From the NCBI GenBank assembly GCA_025093985.1, contig JACAAK010000011.1:1612001-1676000 (forward strand): a stretch of DNA of 64,000 nt, written 5' to 3'. The position numbers and the translations under genes were made by a program. Below the pieces are notes generated by a model, which saw only the letters and a program-made list of their open reading frames with translations, had not been told where the DNA came from and searched no databases. This stretch comes from Calvatia gigantea. Its lineage: Eukaryota; Basidiomycota; Agaricomycetes; Agaricales; Lycoperdaceae. How positions within the stretch are numbered: position 1 is the first letter of the stretch; every line of letters begins with the position of its first letter. Shown piece after piece: positions 46,445-58,080 of this stretch.

Positions 46445-47823
46445 TCAAACCTCCTTCGACTTTTGATCGTGCCCAGACTCGTCCTCTAGGATATCATCCG
46501 CAACTCCTGAACATGTTTGCTGTGGACTCATAGGTCCATGCGAAAGGGGAACTGCCGCAATTTCTGGTTTCGTTGTCGAGAATGGCTCGCTGTATCCATT
46601 CCCGACCTTCACTCGGCCATTCAACACTCGTAGCAGAGAATTAGAATATAATTTTCCGAGCATGTAAGCCGGGACACTGAATGACTGACTCTTGCGTCGC
46701 ACTATGAACAAGATGCCTGTGAGAAGGGCGGCAATCGCTGGCAAGAGGGATATCGTCAGCAAGGGTGGTGACCCCCCAAACCCCAAAACAATCCTTTACC
46801 TGTCACCAATCCTGTTTCAATAGTCAATGATATGATCTTCGAGAAATCGAACGATGTAGGGTGAAAGTCACGCCTAAACACAAGCAGCTTTAGCAGGTAC
46901 CATTAAGGATCATGAAGCGGCAAAAGCTCGGGGGGCGGGCGTACAAAGTAGATCATGGATATAGCGATCATGACATCGCATATCACTGTTGATAAAAGCC
47001 AGAACTACAGGTCACCGTGAGTTTCTGCTTCGCTCCGAATAGAGATGAACAGACTGCTGTTACAATCATAAATTCTCGTGTTCCCAGCTCGAAAAAGTAT
47101 TTGGCTTTGCAAGCGAGTGCACCCTCGGCGATGCTACTAATTAATTGCACAGTGGACAGCTATGGATGTCGGTCACATACGGAGTGGATTTGGTACCAAT
47201 TTGCTACCCACCACCAGCACCACAGCACCCAGCATCTTAGATCTCGAGATGTTATAAATACGATGGGCATAAAAGACTTGTGAGATAAAGCCGACTTAAA
47301 AATCGAATTTAATATCCAAAGGACCCGAAGAAGAAGTTCACTTACTGACTCCACACAATATAGGGATAGAAAACCAGGACGTTCGAATTGTTTCTGGGCC
47401 GAGTGGGTCGCCAAAAGTTGATACGAAGGTTATATACCGATCATGGGTAAGCAAGGCAGTTTGGGCGATTTCGAGGACGAAGATAACATGAACTAGTGAT
47501 TTATTAAGAACCTGGTCGTTGGGGAAGCTTGTATGATATGTAACTGTGAAGGAGTTGGCGCAGGAAAATCTTCGAAGAGAGAGGCACAGACAAACTTGCG
47601 CGATGAGAAATCCAAAAAGACCTCAGTCGAGCATAAGGCCAATCAGCTAACAAACCATCTAAGTTCGGCATCTCAGGAGATTCTAGCTTTCAATGACCGA
47701 CCTGAGCACTTGCACTATAGTTTAAATGTTAACGATATGCCAGTTACGCATGATTTTACTTCCATACCTGTCTGTGGGACTCAGTTCGGGGGTGGTGACG
47801 TGCATAGTACCCTCAGAAACCAT
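46445..47823 (-). CDS. DUF6534 multi-pass membrane protein 2
   Basis: This is a paralogue of the gene at 44397. Exons give GLFGFLIAQVF, TYHTSFPNDQVLNKS, FVLEIAQTALLTHDRYITF, WFSIPILCGVS, VFYAHRIYNISRSKMLGA, LSTVQLISSIAEGA, FWLLSTVICDVMIAISMIYF, KIISLTIETGLVT and the hallmark KLYSNSLLRVLNGR. An acidic tail ends DHDQ-like residues and KSKEV at 46445. ATG 47823 (MVSEGTMHVTTPEL) resembles exon 1 of gene 1 in ending P-x-D-R at the same splice phase. A short exon after it was not found. Function is unknown. Confidence 0.72.
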
Positions 47824-47841
47824 GGCAGCAGAGGGAAACGT

Positions 47842-48566
47842 TGAAAATTGTGCGATTTCCTTCGTTTTATATACTTCAGAGGTTTCAATAATTCATGTAA
47901 TCCGTAACGTTAGCCGGGAATGAATGGAAATACAAACTCGCCCAGTTGACAGCTTAACCACGCGCAGGAGTGACCGCGTTTTTATGCACGATGAAACTCT
48001 CGATGTTTCCGGATGATGCTAGTCTCGAAATGAGTGTCAGGCCTAGCAACCCGCCGATTTGCAAGGGACTGGCAACACAATGGGGGAACCCTGAGATCTT
48101 GAGAACTGGTTGCCCATTGCGACAATTTGATAACGGCATGTCTACTTGGGGCTTCCTCGTCTTGTTCAAAAATACATCAAGCCAGTGCATGCTCGATCGG
48201 CCAACCATAATGCTCTAAGAGACTAGACAAGAGAAATTTGGAGTTAGGATACAGATTCAAGTAAGATTGAATAAGGACGCAACGGTTATGGTTGTGTAAT
48301 AACTCTCGTCATACCTTAAGTATCATAAGAAAGGGAAGATTTGAAGCACGGAAAGCACGGACTCCGGGAGGGGTTATCAGGGATTTGATCCGGACGGCAC
48401 AACAACACCGGCTACCCCGTAATGCCACGCCCACTCTCGGTCCACCGGCAGGTCTTCGACATCATGTCACGCAACGACGTGTTCGACTTTTCCCTGTTGC
48501 AGTTCAAGTCCACGAGTGAGCTACTAGTATATCTTCCAGTTTCGATTTTAAAGCTTATGTTTATAG
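47842..48566. other. Divergent intergenic region
   Basis: This lies between the DUF6534 gene 2 start and the plus-strand membrane protein. A minus-strand open frame (47954-48208) has no recognisable features. It probably contains both promoters. Confidence 0.35.
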
Positions 48567-49803
48567 ATGTCGGCACTTATAAGTCCCACAATGGACGCGT
48601 ACCTGGCGGCCGTCCTGGCTGTTAGCGTTACATGGCTCTATTTCACCCTCAAGGGAGCTGGGGACTCCCCGGTGCCACGAAAAGATGTCAAAACATCGTT
48701 GTTCCTGCTGGCGCACACCGTCTATATTCTTTACTATATCCTTGCCGCAAAACCAGATAATCTCTTTGAGGCTTTCAAACTACCTATCAACACGCCTCCA
48801 GAGTCGATACGGGCAATGTTCGTCCAGAGTTCCGAAACAGGCGCCGTTCCAAGCCACCTGGAAGTCTTGTTAAAAAAACTGGGATCCTTCGATATGAGAA
48901 TATTATATGTTAGGTGCGTCCGTTGGTCCCTAATTCGCTTAACCCTCCGTTGATGTCCGTAAAGATTCGGCCACAGCGCAATCGCTGACTGCGAGTGGTG
49001 TTCCTCCTTTGAGGACTTCGCCCTCTTCCTTCTTCCAGGGTCGTTACTTGCCTACATTCGCGAAGCAGTTGTAGTTGGGGTAGGTTTTGTTAATTCAATG
49101 TGACTACGGCCCAAATAATCGTTAAAAAATAACAGCTGTTAACGTCGGGCTCGTCAGGACGTGGTCATTTGCGTCCCCTTGGTATTGGTGCTCTCGTTAT
49201 CGCGTGCCTAACAGAACTTTACTGGATTGCTACGTCCCCGATCAGAATTTCCCAACAAGTCGGCGACGAGCCCACCTGGATGGTACTCTCTATTCAATGG
49301 CACGTCACCTCTTCAGCTCATTCACGTACTTGTCCTTCTAGCTCCACGATTGGTTGCTCAGACACCGACACCTCCTCTTTCTCATTCTCCCGCTCGCCAT
49401 CTATAAGTTACCTTCAACCCCTATCCCAATCCCAATTTTATCCAACATCGTTTCGTCCCCTGTCAGTCTCACGTCTGAACAAAAACAGCAACACTATTCA
49501 ACAACACTCCGCGCCCTCGAACATCTGCTTCCAACACTCCATCTCGTAAAGTATACGAAAGCCTCAATCATGCGAATGCCGGAATTACGAGAGTGCGCAA
49601 TCAAATGGTGGGATGAGGAGGAGAAAGAGGGTAGATGGATGTTGGAGGATGAAGGTTTGCAGAAGACTGCCAAGATGGCCTCACTCGGTTTTGGTCAGGG
49701 ACCCAGCGGGACAGGAGAGGATGATGAACCTTTGAGAAAGAGCGCCGACCTTGCTGTCCGCTCACTTCAGGAAGCTGCCGTTCCTAGTGAGCACTGGCGG
49801 TAA
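48567..49803 (+). CDS. Conserved fungal multi-pass membrane protein, function unknown
   Basis: Four exons join through clear GT/AG introns. Exon 1 (MSALISPTMDAYLAAVLAVS) has a hydrophobic start and ends DMRILYV. Exon 2 begins RFGHSAIADCEWCSSFEDF, a Cys-containing motif recurring in uncharacterised fungal proteins that I recall. Exon 3 carries two hydrophobic stretches (GIGALVIACLTELYWIA). Exon 4 begins LHDWLLRHRHLLFLILPL and ends in a soluble, acidic C-terminus of about 120 residues. Four to six membrane segments are likely, probably in the endoplasmic reticulum or another internal membrane. ATG 48594 (MDAYLAA) is an alternative start. Confidence 0.75.
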
Positions 49804-50427
49804 CTACGCCAACGATCTGCCAAAAAAGGTTATATAGAACAGATGTACCTGTACTGTCATCGAGGTGTTCAATTGTCAAGGTCGCATTTCTCCAAGAACA
49901 ATTTAATGTTGCTACATTCCCAGGAGTGTCGTATCATTTCCATGAGCTTCCTGGTCTATTGGAGGTATGACAAGCTAGGGAAGGCGCCCAGCAAATATCA
50001 GAAGTAGTTGAACAGTCGTTCAGAAGGTTCTGTGGTGCCTAAACTCTACAACGATCTGCCCCACACTCAAGAGCAAGTTGAAAATACTGAGCCTAGGACT
50101 AGCGTTGTTAAGACCAAACAAGGCAGTCATGCACTATTTCGGGTGCGCTCAAAACGTCACGTACCAACAAATCCTCAACAACGCTATACATAAACGACCT
50201 GCGTATCGGAGAAGCACTGTCGTGTCCGACTTGCGACAAGGTTTGATGGGCCAGAAATGGCGCTGATATACAGAGCATGTAACAGTTATAACAACTTGGT
50301 CCCATGTGTTGAACTCTGGAGGAGAGTAAGGAAAGACAATTGAAATGAATGTGAGAGGCGAAAAAAGAGTGGCAGAAAATGAGTGTGAATAAGGTCCGCG
50401 AGTGGAAACGTCTGTAAAAACCCCAGA
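49804..50427. other. Convergent intergenic region
   Basis: This lies between the 3' ends of two genes. Short frames at 50008-50266 lack supporting features. Nothing else is recognised. Confidence 0.4.
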
Positions 50428-51699
50428 TTAAAATTTCTTCCCAACGGGCGTCAACGGATGTAGTTGAGTAATCGGACGAGGCCTCCCCCGTCCAGATAAA
50501 GTGCTGAGCGGTGTTAGAGGAGTACCAGAGGTCCCTGATACTTCGGAAATGGGGGAGGGGTCATACGCCGAGTACTGAGGAAGTACTGTAGCGATGGTAA
50601 GTACACCCGTTCCCGTCGTATGGTAGGTCGGGGGGCGGTCGCGTTGAATTGGGCCTTCCTTGTTCCTTGGCCTAACTCGAGCTTCCAATTCGCTAGAACT
50701 TCGGGACGGCTCCGCGAAATGGATACGAGGCGGGGCACCTGGACTTGATTTATCAACAGAAGTATCTGCACCCATGTATCCGTAGAACGGAGTGGGTATT
50801 GTTCGCCCTCGTAGTCCCCCATAAAAAATATTGCTGATGGGGCCCACGGGGCTGTCAGAACCGGAGTCCAGCCGCTCGTGTGCGGGGCGGCCCAAGGTCC
50901 ACTTAAACCGCCGCGCCCAAGCAGGAGAACCACCTCCTGCAAGTCCGTAATCTCGTCGCCTGCGCTTTTTAATTCGACACCAGTAGAGACCTAGTAGCAC
51001 AAGGGCGCAAACGACAAAGCCACCCATGACGAATCAACACGATCACACCGATATTCGGCGAGAAGGATCCAGCAGTGGACCTCGTATCCCTGTTGGATTT
51101 CTGAGTAGGAAGCGCCCTGAACGACGCGATGGTTGTCACTTGGGTGAAGGTATGCACTAAAGGAAATCCCATCAATCAACTTATTTTGAAACGACATTGT
51201 TCATTTTCTCATACCTCCCGACGTGCTGTCCGTGCTTGCTGATAGAATAGTTGAGACGGTCATGTCGGTGACAGTCGGCGCGAGGACAGTGGTATCAGGA
51301 AAAGGAACGTCAGCTAATGGGTGGGTTAGAAAGCTACGATGGAGCTTTCAGAAAAACTTGCCGAAAGTAGAGGTTTCTTCGGGAGGAACCACTAGAGCAC
51401 TCGCCGTGAAGGGGGTGGGGGATGGAGAAGAGGGAAAATCTTGGGCTTCAGTGACAAAAGTGGGGCCAAACGTCGGGGATGGGCCAGGGTCAGGGTCAGG
51501 GTCAGGAGGGCTGTCATTGGAGGAGGGACCGAACGTAGGAACATCGCTGGCGGAAGGGGAAGGGATATTCAACGAGTGGGTTTCTGAAGGAAGGACGATT
51601 GTGCTGGTCTTAACCACAGTAGACCTAGTTGTAGTTGTCGTAACGGCAACCGACGGCTTTGTAACTGAAGAGTCCTTAGCCCCAGATAATTCCTACAGC
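50428..51699 (-). CDS. Single-pass membrane protein with PY motifs
   Basis: Leftward from a ctgtag acceptor (about 51697) there is a Ser/Thr/Pro-rich outer part (VAVTTTTTRSTVVKTSTIV and a PDPDPDPG run), then VHTFTQVTTIASFR, a membrane helix (VCALVLLGLYWC) with a basic stop-transfer KKRRRR, and a cytosolic tail of about 180 residues. The tail contains RPPTY, 13 residues, LPQY, and ends TPVGKKF. This is the layout of Agaricomycete mid-type membrane proteins. The helix exon and the exon before it are in different frames near 51025, and the join after STFGKFF (51348) is also unsolved. There may be unseen introns or a frameshift. The first exon with a signal peptide was not found. Confidence 0.55.
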
Positions 51700-51705
51700 G
51701 ATTAA

Positions 51706-52878
51706 AGGGCTCACATAGGGGGGATGTGCTCATATCGCCAAATGCTCTGCACTTGAAAACATTAGAACGACGACAACTTGAAAGCAGACCAGATACACAC
51801 CCACAGGAGCGATAGAGAGAAAGGGTTAGGGAAGAGGGAGGGTGGAAAGAACCTCCGGAACACCTTTAGCCATGCCATCGAAATCAGATCGCCAGACGCA
51901 GCCAAAAGAAGCCGCGAATATCCAAAAACACCCTAGAATAAATCATGATCGATGATCCAAAGTCCGAGAGAGAGCTGTTGTGGCCGGCAAGATTGATAAA
52001 TTTAGCGAACAGTCCTGGAAATGCAATGAAATGGTTGTTCATCAACGACAGACATGGAGGTGCTATCAATCAATGCTTCAACCATCAATTGCAAATCCAC
52101 GCATCCATTTTTAGAAGGTTCAGAAGAGGTACATATGGGCCTCGTGTGCAAGTCTTACGGAGAGAGGTTCCAAGCACTGAGCCAGCCAGGTTTTCCGAGA
52201 GCTGTGTTTCGTTGAGGGGACCAGGGAAGGACAAATCAAACTGGACGAGCCGCCAAAATCCCACGCAGAAACTAGCTTCCCGTCAATCATTAAATATTAA
52301 TCATTAATCAAATGACAACAAACTGGATCCTCGTCAGTTGGACGGTTGGATTAGCCATAAGCCAGTACTTTATTTTACTAGCTACTTCGATGTCACCCCC
52401 CGCCCTCCTACATCAGTCATATCCGAAACCATCTGAAATGAACAGTTGCCGCACTGTTCAAACCCCAAATTCATTGCCCTACTGCTTTGATATTCGTAGC
52501 TGCTTGGACAAAGGCGGAAGTGCACCTGCAGATTGATCCGTTCTTAGTGGAGGCGATGTCGCCCCGCATTCTGGAGCAGACGGATAGCGTGGAGTCTTGA
52601 TCGTCAGTGTCCGAGAGTTGGATGGCGAAAACTTGGCTACTAGACTGTTGGCCTGCTCATTGGCAGGTCCTCAAAATTGGCTTCCGTTTTGGTGGTTTCT
52701 ATCGTCAGCACCCGTTTCTCTGAGGCTGCTGTTGCCCAGTGAAGTGTGTCACGGGAAATGGGGGACTGTTCGGCCATGTGAGATGAAGTCTCGAGCCGTT
52801 GTTGATATCGACGGCCTCCATCAACATCTGGCACCCATGGATGACTGGACCCCGGGGCCGGTCATCATGGGAGGGTCT
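51706..52878. other. Gap without a supported gene
   Basis: The upstream exon of the gene at 50428 should lie in 51700-51900. A plus-strand frame at 52312-52536 starts with a hydrophobic stretch (MTTNWILVSWTVGLAIS) like a signal peptide, but nothing else supports it. Confidence 0.3.
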
Positions 52879-53166
52879 CTACTCTTGGGAAAAGCCTGTA
52901 ATGGAGTGGCGTGTCGACGGTGGGGTAACGTCTTCAGATGGGGGATCTTGAATAGGGAGGGAAGCACTTTCGCGGGTGGTGCCGGTGACCCAATCTCCCT
53001 CGACATCGCTTTCCCCGCTTTGCCTTTGTTCGGCCCAATGCCTGCGGCGCTTCTCGTATCGGAGATACGTGTAAGCCAACAATGCTCCCATCAAAAGTCC
53101 TCCCAGAACAGAACAGACAAGGAGCTCGATAAACTCGGAAACGGTGATGCCAGAATTTTCCGACAT
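52879..53166 (-). CDS. Small single-pass membrane protein
   Basis: ATG 53166 opens a 95-codon frame: a short outer part (MSENSGITVSEFIE), a strong helix (LLVCSVLGGLLMGALLAYTY), a basic RYEKRRRH stop-transfer, then an acidic Ser/Thr-rich tail ending TGFSQE. Composition and topology are convincing for a membrane protein. It may be the 3' or middle part of a longer spliced gene. No family is recognised. Confidence 0.45.
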   Translation of the reverse strand: MSENSGITVSEFIELLVCSVLGGLLMGALLAYTYLRYEKRRRHWAEQRQSGESDVEGDWVTGTTRESASLPIQDPPSEDVTPPSTRHSITGFSQE

Positions 53167-54195
53167 ATGCTTGTGTCTTTCAAGGCGTAGGTCCTGTGGT
53201 TCAAAACTGATTAATTGCCGGACCTGTAATTGTCACTTTCCACACTCAACTGGGAGACCCAATGCCGTGCGGGTGATCCAAAGGTGAACTGATGTTAGGG
53301 GGAACTCGTTGGCGCCAGGCGCGTATAAAAGCAAAGAGGTGAGGATTACCAACGGACGACAGAAAAGCTGGGTTAGAAACAAGGATTTCACGCGAACTCA
53401 TCCTTTATTTACCTTCTCTACGAGCAAGGTACCCCGTGGACGTTCAAACACGGAGGTTGGAACCCCCGAACTCAATTGCCAATGATCAAAGTTGAACATT
53501 GATGCGGCAATTCGTAATCGAGTTAGAGGGCGAGTTGCCTAAACCAACGAGTCCACGGAACATTTTAGGTGGCACTGTTGAGTTGAACCCGGCGTTTCAA
53601 CCCTCGAGTTAGTTGGCTCAAGCTGTTGGACGGGCTTGATGGAGACGGTCCGGAACCGGCACACTCTACTTACTACCTTCTTGCTTGCCCACTGTGATGG
53701 AGGTCGCAATGCACCTGTAGATAGTGAAGCTTCAGCAGAGGACCTTCTTGCATACCGGGCTCCGTAATGCGTACCTCACGGGGCCGAATTTTTTGGGCTC
53801 AGAAACAGAGCAAGGCGGATAGTCGAGCTGGCGAATTTCCCCCCCCTCCGGGGTTTAGTTCTCAAGAGTACGCTCAGAGAGGTGCGTATTATATCAAGGC
53901 GACTCTAAGTGGTGGTAGCGGAGAAATAATAAAAGAACAAGTTGTTCAATAAAACATTACATAAGGCCGTGGTAGACGTACAAAAGTTCCAAAACTGCTA
54001 CAAAATCATCGTGGTAGGAGTATGAGGGCGTTATAATAAACTTGATACACTGGACACTAAGGAGTCATGAAAGGCTGGACAAAATAAACAACAAAGCAAG
54101 GATTCCTCAACCACCAAGTGGAGAGAGAATGGCTTCAAGAAGGGAGTAACCAAGGCTGCAAGCAACAGTAAGGGGCGAAATAAGGAGTTTGGGTC
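53167..54195. other. Gap without a supported gene
   Basis: No conserved frame is visible. A TATA-like gcgtataaaagc lies at about 53319 on the plus strand, but no gene follows it that I can support. Confidence 0.35.
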
Positions 54196-55882
54196 CTAGA
54201 TTCCCTTTGACTGCGGCATATCCGGTATGAGATAGTGGACAGGTTTTCCTTCCACCCCGCCAGGTCCAAAGCTGCTCTTGTGTAAAAGTTCGTTGCTGCT
54301 TTCAGCTTCTGTGGCGGCGCGGTGAGATTTCTTGGCATAATGTCCGTGACTGGATGAGGCAACCGATGCACTGATAGGAGTAGCTGGCGAAGGCGAGGAA
54401 CTACTCGTTATAGTGGTGATAGAAGTGGAAATAGTCGAAGGGATGGAAGGATCGTATGCAGGAACAGGCTTCCGCGGAGTCTTTCTCGCCTGTACACCCC
54501 CAGACTGGCGGTGTGCATTTTTCTTCTGCTGGTGATTTGCATCAGCCGAAGATGCGCCACCGGTAGAAGACGAATAAGACCGCGCCACATCCTTAGCTGC
54601 TAATGGCGATGAAAGGTGGGAATATGATGGTTGCATAGATGAGTGCGGCGAGGCATCGATCGAGGGGCTCCTCCTTTGTGTATAACCTTGCTCGTATTGG
54701 TATGAGGTATCAACTGTCGTTGATGAGTGTTGCTGTGATGGCGGTAGCTGGCCTAGTTGAACAGACGACCTCGAAGAAGTAGCCCTATCGCCACTCGAAG
54801 GCAGGGTTGCCAAAGCCAAACCTCCCTCGGCATCGTCGAAGGGGTCTTGGGTGTACGAAACCGGAGAAGTCCCAAACTTTTCCTCAAAAGGAGAAAAGTT
54901 ACTGCTGCGTTGGTCCTCCGCCGTGTAGAGGGGTCCAACAGAGTCCATTGTTGAACGGTGACCCGTATTACGTGTCGCAGGAGCCTTTCTAACGTGGATA
55001 GAGTCCCGAGAGCCCAAACCGCCCCAACCGCGGGTGAGCTGTGCACCTCCTGTCTGTCCACTGACAGGTCTATCGAGAGTATTCTTTCGTCGCCGTAGAC
55101 ATAGGTAGGCCATGAGAATGAGAATCATGAACACAATGGCTCCGGCCACGACTCCGACGATAACGCCGATACGTGAATCTTTTGAGGCGGGAGGGGAAGG
55201 CGAAGAAGGAAGAGGTGCAGGAGTGGTGGTTTGTCCCAGGGTGGATGACGGGAGCGTTGAGGCTGAGGAAGGACTTGGAGATGGAATGGTTATCAGGCAA
55301 GATTGGTCACTTCCAGTTTGCACATAAAACGGTTGGGACTGTCCGGCGTATGCTGAGCCAATTGTGGCAACAACCTGATACCAACCCTGAGGTATATTAA
55401 CATTCCAGGGTACTCCTGCCCCCCGAGGATCCGCGCCTTCAACGATCTCCGTAGTGATGCCCACTCCCGATGCACCCGAGGGTACTGCACGCACACGAAC
55501 AGCGCTGAGGGTGGGTGTGGGTCGGAGAGAGGTTGAAAGAGGGGGGCCCTCTTGAGGAACACCAAGATTGGTAGCGGTCAGGGAGAGGGGGAGGGGTGGA
55601 CCGGCGTATGTCCAAGTCACGTTGTGGAGAGTGCATGTATCCAGCGAAGTACGAAAGTCATTTATGATGATTATGGGTGATTGGGATGGCAATGGGGATG
55701 ACTCTGTGGTAGGGGTGAAGACTGGAGAAAAATTTCAGGACACTCATTGACCCGGGAAGATATGACAACGTACTTTGCCTGGGCTCCAAATTCGGCAATA
55801 AACCCAATCCGCGTGCACCTCCAGCCAAGAAGGGCAGCAAGAAAATGAGGGCCGTGAACGATTTCCTGGATGACGCGGTCAT
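54196..55882 (-). CDS. Secreted-type single-pass membrane protein with Ser-rich tail
   Basis: Exon 1 starts at ATG 55882 with a signal peptide (MTASSRKSFTALIFLLPFLA) and ends at EPRQ. A gtacgt intron follows, and exon 2 (about 55730-54196) is long. It has an outer domain with CTLHNVTWTYAGPP, VPWNVNIPQGWYQVVATI and QPFYVQTGSDQSC, a Ser/Pro linker, a helix (IGVIVGVVAGAIVFMILILM) with a Cys-Leu-Arg-Arg-Arg border, and a cytosolic tail of about 280 Ser/Thr-rich residues ending DMPQSKGI. Total about 535 residues. The outer part resembles the short beta domain found in many basidiomycete membrane proteins. It could be a wall-stress sensor-like protein, but that is inference. It lacks the PPTY/LPxY motifs of its neighbours. 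Confidence 0.8.
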
Positions 55883-56422
55883 AAAGAGAGGATGGCGAAC
55901 TAAACTCCCCAAGACCGAGATCACGACTGGGACTATGTCGAGGTTGGGAAGAAAGGAGTCTAAACAACGTCAAACGCCGACCACTTGACTTCCAATCCCC
56001 CTGACATCAGCCGACACGGCCATCCCTGAACCACATGCCACATATACCCATCATAAAACACATCATAATCGTGATAATCACGGGTTACTCCAGCTGGCCT
56101 GCTTCTAGGACCAATACTCGCACACAGAAATATCCTGCCACTGAATGCGGCTCGACAGGTTCCACACCGATTACGCAGGTTCCAACGCAGGCCTCGAAGG
56201 ACCGACTTATCGATTGATCAAGCTGAATGTGGCCAAGGCTCTGCCACGGACAAGTGTTTTTGTTTCTGCGACCTTGAACCGGCTGTGTCTGTCATCATTC
56301 AAGTTCCTTGCGTCGGGGTCACGGCCGACGCGTCGCCGATCAACACTTAACCCAATCAAACGATCGGAATAAATATGTTACGGACTACGTAATATTGGGG
56401 CGAGTAGCCGTCTTCCTTCTGA

Positions 56423-56495
56423 GGTTCAATGGTCTAGTGGTTATGATTTCTGTCTTACACACAGAAGGTCCCCGGTTCGAGCCCGGGTTGAACCA
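56423..56495 (+). tRNA. tRNA-Val, anticodon TAC
   Basis: The 73 bases fold as a cloverleaf. The acceptor stem is GGTTCAA with TTGAACC and discriminator A at 56495. The D-arm contains AGTGGTTA. The anticodon stem is TCTGT with ACAGA around the loop CTTACAC, anticodon TAC at 56456-56458. The T-arm is CCCGG-TTCGAGC-CCGGG. The internal A and B box sequences are in place (TAGTGGTTA and GGTTCGAGCC). No intron is present. Confidence 0.95.
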
Positions 56496-56496
56496 G

Positions 56497-56502
56497 TTTT
56501 TT
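56497..56502 (+). terminator. RNA polymerase III terminator (T6) of the tRNA
   Basis: A run of six T begins one base after the discriminator base, as expected for pol III termination. Confidence 0.75.
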
Positions 56503-58080
56503 GTTGAAAACACAACACATCATCTGACATATCCATCCATTCAAACTTTCCACTTCTGGGTGTGTAGGGCGCACGCATCTTACTCCGTTTTATATTCACT
56601 CCAACTGCGGAAAGGTGAACTTAGTCCTTCAGTCAAACAAGTGGTTTGTACTTCTGATCGGATGGTCTCGGAATGTGGACGTACTGAATATTTCCTGCAA
56701 ACGGAGGCGATGACTCTGGCACTACCCACTGGGGTAACCGAATTAAGAATTAGCTTCAATACTTGTCACATAGGCGTAACTCTATCAGTGAAGTTCTGGC
56801 ATACCAAGGCTGGGCAGAAGGGAAGCACCGCAGGGTTATTGCGAGTTCCTGGATCCTGGATGTGTCTGCGAACTTTCCAGTGTTTCTGATACTGTAACTG
56901 CTTCCAGTAACTGAATGTAAGGCAAACAGATTCGTAATCTCTCAGTAGGCTTCCAATCAGATCTCGAAGACGGGAGAAAATCGAGAAGGAGCTGATGGAT
57001 GTCTGCAAGGATATGTCGTTAGCCTTTCCAAATCCCTTAAAAATCATCTCACCAAGTTCCGCAAGTTCACCAGAGGGTTTTGCGGTTTCCGGACCGTGTA
57101 CGAGCCCAATGGATCTACACCTTCGCAGGAGAGGTATAACAACGTTCTACAAGATCTCATTTCAGAAAGAAGTGGGCCTCGGTCGTTTCCTCGGTCGGGG
57201 CTCATCTTTCCGACCTCTCCGGTGATTAAAGTTGGGGTCCATTATGTCACCGTTGATCCTTTGCAAGATGCATGGATTTTATCTCCTCCAGTTCTCGATC
57301 GCCTGAGGCCTGGGGTTTGGTGGTGATCTACCGAAACTCCGTCGGAGCTTGCGAGATGTTGGCTGATATTGGCGATTGATTAACATCTTGGCATTGACAA
57401 TCCCGAACTTGGCCAACAACATGTGCGCACTTCAAATCCTTGGGGCACATGGATTTCTCAATTTGAACGAGAGGGCTGAGACCCAAGTAACTTGTGACCC
57501 ATGTTAGGGCGAAAAGTTGATATTCAAGTGACACATTTGTTAAATGAAATGTCAAAATGTCAGCTAGTTATGCCTGGGAGCACTTCTGGACGATATGATA
57601 TATTCCATCGAACCAGTAACGCAAAACTAGTCCAGAAGACACGAAAATCCTCGTCTTCTCAGGAGGTCTGCCGACTGGTCGCACTTGGGTTGACGGCACT
57701 TATTAACTTCGGTCGGTTAACTGGTCTGTTTCCTGACGTTTTGTGTCAAAAGGCACCGCTTGCAGCCAGTTTGAAAACGGGTATAACGCCGAAAAGTCAG
57801 CAACCCAGGGGAGATAATCAGCAGGGGCTTAACACAGTACTTCTTGTCGACAGTAGACTTCACTATAAGTTTGGATTTGTAGTTGTGATCGAAAAACTAT
57901 GGCTGGATAGAGGAGAATTTAACTCGATGGATATATTTAGACCAATACATCTGCCTTTCGCAGGATTTGAATGACTACAATTGGCTGTTGTATTTGTTGT
58001 CGTGACTTTGTTCATACCTGACGGCCCTCCGGGAAGTTCTCGCCAGAAAACGGGAGTGCCAAGAATTCAGGAATTCGGGT
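56503..58080. other. Gap with a possible unrecognised coding piece
   Basis: The plus-strand stretch at about 57050-57326 reads like protein in one frame (FRKFTRGFCGFRTVYEPNG, then VGVHYVTVDPLQDAWIL, ending RPGVWW before a stop). A helical stretch at 56960-57010 (RREKIEKELMDVCKDM) is in another frame. The join is unsolved. A 157-codon frame at 57501-57974 has no recognisable features. Confidence 0.3.

Noticed and set aside
51470..51512. Short gggtca repeats, considered as a minisatellite or regulatory array
   Set aside because: They encode the PDPDPDPG run of the minus-strand membrane protein and are explained by coding sequence.
51223..51705. 160-codon plus-strand frame rich in Val, Gly and Thr
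   Set aside because: It is antisense to the Ser/Thr/Pro-rich outer region of the membrane protein at 50428-51699, whose composition keeps the opposite strand open.
52597..53190. 197-codon plus-strand frame
   Set aside because: It overlaps the small membrane protein on the minus strand, has no recognisable features, and its hydrophobic part mirrors the membrane helix.
56308..56889. 193-codon plus-strand frame
   Set aside because: It reads straight through the tRNA-Val gene, so it is not credible as a protein gene.
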